From the NCBI RefSeq assembly GCF_008831285.2, contig NW_022205030.1:1-36797 (forward strand): a DNA stretch of 36,797 nucleotides, in the 5' to 3' direction. The position numbers were made by a program, and so were the translations under genes. The number at the start of each line of letters is the position of its first letter. The first letter of the stretch is position 1. The notes beneath the pieces were generated by a model that saw only the letters and a program-made list of their open reading frames with translations, was not told where the DNA came from and made no database searches. The stretch is from Nymphaea colorata. Taxonomy: Eukaryota > Streptophyta > Magnoliopsida > Nymphaeales > Nymphaeaceae. Positions 31,058 to 36,797 of this stretch are shown here, in pieces.

Positions 31058-34000
31058 TGTCACACCCCAACCTTTTGACCCTCAAGCAAATTTTTTTTTT
31101 ATAAACCTAAAGCATTGAGGTGCGATTACACAACAATTCAAAAAAAGATGGAGCTATGCCATTTGAAACCATGGGACAAACTTTCATTTATATAACAATT
31201 TCAATTCATACAAAGTCACATCTATGTGTATGACAAAAATGCCCCAAACCACAACTTTGATGTCTAACACAAACAAGACATCAAAAACACCAAACCATGA
31301 CGCGCCGGCACTACCAAAGACCCAAAACCTCCCCAATAGGATGTGAGTGAAGTCATCTGATCAACCTGCTATCCCGAGTCCGCCAAAACCTGAAAAAGAA
31401 ATAACTGAAGGCTTAGCCTTCGCAGTATGACAACAAGCCAGGAAAATCTCAAACCCTCTTAGGTAGGGCTCAAATCTAAGAACAATCATAAAAACAATCT
31501 ATCGTCATGTCGTGTCAGGGCATAGGCATATCATTTGCCAACAAAACCCCTAACATAGACCCCGACATGAAAGGACCACTCAAGGGCTAAAGAAACACAA
31601 TCTCAATCACATGCAAGGCATGCTTAAACATTTCATTTCAGTCATAGCATTCACATGCCCATCAATCACATACATTCGTTCACACACATTTCATTCACCT
31701 ACATTCATTTTCATTAGCTTTAGTGAATTGATAGTTCCTGTGGGTGCAAACACAGGCACGTGCACACCGCGGGCGGCCCATAGCCGAGAGACAACCCCCG
31801 TGGTAGCCCAGAACAGTATGGATCCATTCATCTGCTGCAGCGATAGAGCACTCATCCGTGGATATGTGAATTCCTAGGAGAGATACTCAGCCTTCCCTAG
31901 GACGCCCAGGTTGGGACGGCGGGAGCCCACGCTCCAAGCACAACACACAACAGTACCCTGCGGGCCTTGCACTGTCTGTACTCTGAATAGGCGAGACCAG
32001 TGGCAAAAGCAGGACGTCTCCCAAACACAATGCCACAACCCACTGGCCTCTCATCTCTTATTCTTTCATTATTATCATTATAATTGCACAATCACATAAT
32101 GACCGGCTAGCTCATGAGGTTGGTTCACTTCACGAGTGCACCCACACTTCCAATTGCCTCCCGACGAGTTCTACACATAACATTAACAATCATAGCTAGC
32201 CGTCATACAATACGGGTACAACTACCCTCCAATTCCAATCAATTGAATTATTGCCCACGGCAATACATATGCAACAATTCACAACATTCACATTCATAAA
32301 AATTCGCATCTTATCAAAAACATCAATCAGATCTTTCAAAAATTGGCCAACTCCCGGACAGTAGTCTCGATCCGTGATGGCTCATACTTGTCCTATGCAA
32401 TTATCATTCTATGATGCTCTCTAATGCACAATCGGGGTCGATGAGACACTCGACTCGATACCCCACCTCATCTGTCCTAAGCAGTTACCAATTCTAGCAT
32501 GCACATGCAAATGCGTAACATTTTCAAAACATGCTTCTCATAGCCTTTCAAAACAAATCATATCATATATCAAACAATTTGCATATCAAACCATTTGCAT
32601 GCACACACACATTCATTAACAAAACAATCCATCAATCACATCCCAATCCTAGGATCCCACGATCCTAGGAACACACATTCACATAATTACCCAGACAGGG
32701 ATTTGCCTGCAATGCCGCCATACCTGTCGCGCGTCCACTAAACACCTTGAACTACGACCCACATTGCTCAAGGCCTACTTGACCTGCCCGATGTACCTGC
32801 AAACATAACAAAATGGTAAGTTCTCTACTTGTTTCGCTTACCATCGATACAAATCTGAAAATACTGTCATCGAGGCATGTCTTCACCTCAAATGGGTGTC
32901 GACCCACGAAACCCTCCAAAAAGGGTCTCTACCCAACCCACAAGGTTGCCGCCAACGATTAGAACTCAAAACTTGCATTCGACTTATCACATGTACGATT
33001 CTCACTTGTTTTCCTTAGTTGAGGTGTCTTCCCCACCATAAGATTCTCAACATACAACGTATATGCACCTCAATAGAAGCATATTTCCCCAAGCTCACCA
33101 AAACGATTCTAACGTTCTCCACAACAATACAATCTCTACCATGCTTCCTAATTGCTTCGAAAATTAACCCATCATGCTTATAAGATCATTATAGACATGG
33201 ATCATCGTTCCTCCACAAGAGTCCTAAACCTTCCCCAAAATAGTAACGTCGTTAACAAACATCCTAATTCATCAAATCTTAAATCTAGCATGCTCCATTA
33301 ATAATTATACATGCCCCAACAACAAATATACAACAATCTAGGCTCGATTAGGCCTTGCTCACCCCAATTTAAGAGTTTGAACTGCTGCAGTCCTCCCGGC
33401 AGCCACCTCACAAGTTCGAGAGGTCCTCAAACGGCTAAAATCCCGCAATGCCGCCACACCAACGCATTCTAGCTGCTGTTATGAGGGAGAAGAACACATC
33501 CCCAAGCTGAAATCTGATCAAACAATGATAAGAGAATCAAAATCGGTGAAAAGGAGGTTTAAGAGAGAGGTGTCTGTCGTTAGAAGAGGCCCATAGTAGT
33601 TGTAAAAGGGGCTGTGAGAGAGGGAAAAGCGTGGCAGAGGGTGCTGACGGAGAGGGGAGAGTGCAGGTAGAGAGAGAGAGTGCAAGGATGCGTGGGAGGA
33701 AGAGGGTGTGCATAGAGAGAGGGCAAGCAAAGAGGGTTCAGACAAAAGGGGAGAGGCTCGAGCAGAGAGCATGGACAGAGAGAGAGTGCGGGAGAGAGAG
33801 CTGGCCGAAAAGGGAAACAACATGGGAGGGAGAGGAAGAGACAAAGAGAGAGACCGATGGCTCACTTGAGCGCCGCCACCGCTGCCGTCCACTTCCGTCA
33901 CCGCTGCACCGACCTCCGTCTTCCTCTTCTCTGCGTTGTGGTCATAGCAAAGGGAGAGACGAAGAGGGAAACGAGGGAGACGAGGGAAAGACGAGGGAGA

Positions 34001-34089
34001 AGAGGGCGACGTCGAGCTCCCACGCTACTGGATTCGGGTCCAGTTCTGGACCCGATCCGGCCCACCTACAAAACGAGTCGAGCGTTACA
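31058..34089 (-). repeat. 5' LTR of the gypsy element
   Basis: The repeat is 3032 bp with TG...CA ends and is the partner of 24255-27289. Divergence from the partner is uneven: roughly 4 percent over most of its length but only about 1 percent over 32850-33500. Frames inside it are not genes. Confidence 0.95.
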
Positions 34090-34094
34090 AAAAA
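34090..34094. repeat. Target-site duplication AAAAA (right)
   Basis: This five-base duplication is the partner of 24250-24254. Confidence 0.7.
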
Positions 34095-34140
34095 TATGTG
34101 AATCTATTTTGTTCATATTGTTCATATCCAACTCGGTTAT

Positions 34141-34180
34141 GATACAATCATGTGTTAATCTACATTTTAAAAATATGCCA
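34141..34180. repeat. Local repeat beside the gypsy insertion (right partner)
   Basis: This copy (GATACAATCATGTGTT ... TTTTAAAAATATGCC) is the partner of 24210-24254. Together with the 46 bases at 34095-34140 the two would have formed an imperfect tandem repeat before the gypsy insertion. Confidence 0.6.
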
Positions 34181-34221
34181 AGGTTTGGATCTAGAGTGAT
34201 AGTAAAGTTTTGTTTTCTCAG

Positions 34222-34575
34222 TTATTTCAGCAGGGAGAGGAAACTGAACTACTGGTTGGTTTGAAGAATGGAGGTAATTGTGCTCGAATTATTCTTTGGC
34301 TACTGTCATACTCTTTTGACTTTGGTTTTATTCCTCTTCCAATTTTCTGTTTCTTTCTTTTTTTTTTCATAATGATTATTGTTATTTTGCACTGCTTATA
34401 GGTGAGGCAACTTTGGAGGTTCATGCCATAAGTGCCACTGTCCATTTCTCCTTTGATCATAAATTATTAGTGCAGAATCTAGCACTTCAAGCAAAAAAAA
34501 AGGTGTTCTACAATGATATAACTGAAGTTGTTGAATCTGGTGGATTTCTTAGTGTGCAATTTCTGGTCACTACTA
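34222..34575 (+). pseudogene. TRAP-alpha (translocon-associated protein subunit alpha) gene fragment
   Basis: TRAP-alpha is an ER membrane subunit of the complex attached to the Sec61 translocon. Exon-like block 1 (34222-34273) reads QQGEETELLVGLKNGG and ends at GGAG|GTAATT. A 128-base intron ends at CTTATAG (34401). Block 2 reads GEATLEVHAISATVHFSFDH, KLLVQNLALQ, then a run of A, then VFYNDITEVVESGGFLSV. These are the lumenal-domain motifs of plant TRAP-alpha (GEETELLVGL.N, S.H.PFDH..LVQNLT.Q, FYNGTIEVVEAGGFLSVE). About 45 residues between LVQNL and FYN are missing, as are the signal peptide, the acidic N-terminus and the membrane helix. The introns show a genomic origin. The piece cannot encode a working subunit. 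Confidence 0.85.
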
Positions 34576-34591
34576 TGTATTCTTGTTTTAG

Positions 34592-34938
34592 GTGGTAAAC
34601 ATGATGGATGGAAAAGTGGATGACTTGAAGCTTCTTTCGATCATATTTAAAGCAAGCTTTCTATAATGGGCATATTGAAGAAAAAAAAACGTAAGTTTAC
34701 ATTATGCAGTTTCTGGATTCATAGATGTCCAAAACATTTGTAGGTTATGCAAATAGATGGAGGTCCTTAGTTGCAGCTTCCGTGCTTGTGCTTATAATTT
34801 TCTAGCCTTTTTCTTTGTTCTTTTTCTACATGCAGCTTACTGCTTTGGATATTTGAAGGATATATTTGGTTTAAACAAATCTAAAGCCGAAAGGATTATG
34901 CTTGAAGTTTTTTCTGTAGTCTACCTTAGACGGCTGTT
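34592..34938 (+). pseudogene. TIC110: Tic110-like gene fragment, two exons
   Basis: Tic110 is a protein of the chloroplast inner envelope import machinery. Block 1 (34592-34690) begins after TTGTTTTAG and reads GGKHDGW, then shifted frames VDDLKLL and YNGHIEEKK, ending at a GTAAGT donor. A 145-base intron ends at TACATGCAG (34835). Block 2 reads LTALD, a one-base shift, then YLKDIFGLNKSKAERIMLEV and FSVVYLRRLL. This order corresponds to the plant Tic110 region with VGGD..GD...DDLKLLYRAY, a GG..EE.KL step and LTAL..LRNIFGLGKREAE. I rely on recalled family features, not an alignment. The fragment is perhaps a tenth of the protein, with three or more frame breaks. Only about 17 bases separate it from the TRAP-alpha fragment. 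Confidence 0.75.
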
Positions 34939-35364
34939 ATGTTATTTCAATCAGGACCTCATTAACACAGTCCTCTGTCATATATGTTCAACAGTTCTAT
35001 TTTTCATTGTTTAGAGAAAACAAGCAGGTTACTTGCATTGTGCCAGTATCACTAGTTCTTTCCACACCAAATCTGATCTCTTTCTATAAACTTTGGTGTG
35101 ACTGGTTGAGCTTTCACATCAGTGAACTGGTTCTGGCAAGTTCTTTTTTCTTGTACAAGATTACTTAACACTGCCTCACATGAGCATGATCACTGTCCTC
35201 ACTTGATTAAGCTGTGATAAGATACATCTCTTAAGAACACACAGACTTCTTGGAATGAATTTTAGCTTTTATCCCATGCATCTGATGTGAGTGCTCTGAT
35301 CAGCACACCTTCATTTGTGTTGAAACCTGGTACTTTTGATCTCCAATATGTATGTTCTGTTCAG
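34939..35364. other. Intron-like spacer between Tic110 and SBP fragments
   Basis: This is T-rich sequence without recognisable coding blocks, ending in TTCTGTTCAG, a good 3' splice site for the following exon. It may be intron sequence carried along with the selenium-binding protein fragment. Confidence 0.5.
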
Positions 35365-36419
35365 ATGGGAGAAACTTGGTAAGTCCTCTATTTGGATATG
35401 ACTTCTGGTATCAGCCCTGACAAAAGACCATGATTAGTTCATCATGGGGAGCACCAAAATCTTTGACAAAAGGATGCAATCTCCAACATGTAGAAGATGG
35501 TCGTTATGAAGACATCTACATGTATACAGCTGGTCCGATGGTGAACTGAAACAGACTAGACCTTGGTAACTTGAATCTCCTACCTTTGGAGGTCAGTGTG
35601 ACAGTGTCAAATATCATCGCCCTGAAAAGTGCAACCTATGCTGATATGATCATCAATTGTATGGCTATTACTTATGACCAGTTTGATACTGTCCTGCAGA
35701 TTCTATACAGGTTACATTGGGTCTGCATTATGCAGCAACATGATTAGGTTTTTCCAGACTCCAAGTGGATCGTAGAGCCATGAGGTACCATTTGCTGATG
35801 TTCACATTACTGTAAGTGTGCATACGTGAGGAGTACTAGAGAGAGAGGGGGCCTAAATTGCTTGTTTGTTTCTTCTATGTTGCAATATCTGTGACACCTT
35901 TTGGAATTGGATTATGCTCGACATGCCTGGGCTTATAACTGATTTCGTTATCTCACTGGATGATCACCTCCTTTACTTCTCAAACTGGCTACATGGTGAT
36001 GTTAGGCAATACAACATTGAGGACCCTTCAAAGCCTGTTTTGACTGGACAACTATGGGTTGGTGGACTCATTCAGAAGGGAAGTCAGATAGTTGCATTAT
36101 CTAAAGATGGGCTGGAGTCTCAGTTTGATGTTCATGGAGTAAAGGTGTGTGTTGAAGTCATTGTTGTTTTTACCTTTTCTTGCTTTCCTCAGGGAAACAG
36201 ACTTAGAGGTGGGCCACAAATGATCCGGTTGAGCTTGGACGGTAAGAGAATGTAGGTGACTAACTCACTCTTTAGCACATGGGATCAGCAATTCTATCCA
36301 GAGGTCTTGGAGGAGGGTCACATATGCTGCAGATTGACATGGACACAGAGAAGGGTGGATTGAAGCTGAATCCAAACTTCTTTGTAGATTTTGGGCTTGA
36401 ACTTGACGGTCCTATTTAG
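35365..36419 (+). pseudogene. SBP1: Selenium-binding protein 1 (SBP1, methanethiol oxidase family) gene fragment
   Basis: The region covers much of the C-terminal half of plant SBP1. In order it shows RWEKLGKS, LFGYDFWYQP, KTMISSSWGAP, GCNLQHVEDG, LDLGNLNLLPLEV, GYIGSALCSNMIRFFQTPSG, HEVPFADVHIT with a GTAAGT donor at 35812, [95 protein letters not shown], and [14 protein letters not shown]. Breaks include a frameshift near 35384, TGA at 35418-35420 where the family has Arg, a stop in SGS*, a frameshift near the 3' intron border at about 35905, about 50 extra bases with an in-frame '[14 protein letters not shown]' at 36145-36190, TAG at 36253-36255 in place of a Tyr codon, and a frameshift near 36318. 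A TAG at 36417 precedes the usual C-terminal end. Confidence 0.93.
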
Positions 36420-36797
36420 GGTTGACTTTGTGGTCATTTGAGAATAAATGAGATGAGAACGGAAATAAGATGCATATTCAAACAAGAGTGCCCATTATGT
36501 TGAAGTACCACATGGGAATTGCTCAAGAAGCACAACACCTTGGATTGTTGGATTAATTTGGAGAATTCAAAGAGGTGACATGTCAACATCGTAGATAAGT
36601 TTTTAAATACAAAAAGTAGATGTCTTCGTCACATGTTCTCCCTTGTCGCATGTTCTCCCACCTTCACGGATCAAAAATGTTTCCCATTTTTTTGTTCCAC
36701 ACCATCCTAGAAAGAGGACAAAAAGATGGATTGGGTCGCGGGCCACTTGAGTACAGAGTCAAGAATGGAATGCAGTGAAACTAGCCAATCCATATCA
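36420..36797. other. Sequence downstream of the SBP fragment, no gene recognised
   Basis: No further SBP motif (the usual HEMRYPGGDCTSDIW end is missing) and no other gene was recognised. CTAG at 36781 was checked as a Helitron 3' end and lacks the expected GC hairpin just upstream. Confidence 0.4.

Larger units (their letters stand above)
24255..34089 (-). mobile_element. Ty3/gypsy chromovirus (Tekay/Del-like) LTR retrotransposon, complete but inactive
   Basis: Two direct repeats of about 3.03 kb (24255-27289 and 31058-34089), both with TG...CA ends, flank a 3768-bp interior. In element orientation (minus strand), the order is 5' LTR, tRNA-iMet primer-binding site, gag remnant, protease, RT, RNase H, integrase, chromodomain-like tail, polypurine tract and 3' LTR. 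The domain order with integrase after RNase H defines Ty3/gypsy. The HDVFHVSMLRKYVPD and TWELKEDMREKYPHLF motifs point to the Tekay/Del chromovirus group. The interior is short because most of gag and the N-terminal protease are deleted, and every domain carries stops or frameshifts. The LTRs differ at roughly 3-4 percent of positions by eye, so the insertion is not very recent. Confidence 0.95.

Noticed and set aside
36770-36797. CTAG near the right edge as a Helitron 3' terminus
   Set aside because: The GC-rich hairpin expected 10-12 bases upstream is absent, and the following base does not fit the usual A/T insertion pattern.

Overview
This window looks like intergenic, transposon-rich nuclear DNA from a flowering plant. 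The evidence is a long-LTR Ty3/gypsy element of the plant chromovirus (Tekay/Del-like) type primed by initiator tRNA-Met, a hAT element with Ac-type ends, intron-containing fragments of plant genes (a Tic110-like plastid import protein, TRAP-alpha, selenium-binding protein), AT-rich microsatellite DNA, and no prokaryotic gene organisation. I cannot name the species. I found no intact protein-coding gene, rRNA, tRNA or CRISPR array. Almost all long open frames are chance frames in repeats.

Layout. 0-13.7 kb: AT-rich intergenic sequence with three diverged copies of one dispersed repeat (1-665, 9690-10225, 12722-13700), a 695-bp tandem duplication (3152-4546), and several short minus-strand exon-like blocks, some with splice-like borders (821-2950, about 11.0-11.2 kb, 12546-12707). 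These blocks may be remains of one or more unrecognised genes. 13.7-19.7 kb: a GC-richer stretch carrying a complete 911-bp non-autonomous hAT element (16017-16927, perfect 8-bp target duplication) that holds the 5' part of a short-chain dehydrogenase gene, intron included. Further on is a three-copy tandem repeat of about 260 bp (18979-19676). 19.74-21.54 kb: a TATA/TATG-type AT-rich minisatellite with its own internal duplications. 21.7-22.2 kb: a GC-rich two-exon 5' gene fragment with an uncertain match to plant AAA-ATPase N-termini.

24255-34089: one complete but coding-dead Ty3/gypsy retrotransposon on the minus strand, with LTRs of 3035 and 3032 bp, target duplication AAAAA, primer-binding site, polypurine tract, and broken gag, protease, RT, RNase H, integrase and chromodomain-like remnants. 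Most of gag and the start of protease are deleted.

34.2-36.4 kb: three unrelated plant gene fragments in tandem on the plus strand (TRAP-alpha, Tic110, selenium-binding protein 1). They keep intron-like borders but carry frameshifts, stops and deletions. This is the signature of DNA-level gene-fragment capture (Helitron or Pack-MULE type), although I could not find the element's ends. The hAT with its dehydrogenase fragment and this composite are the two most interesting objects here. They are two separate cases of host exons being carried in non-coding DNA.
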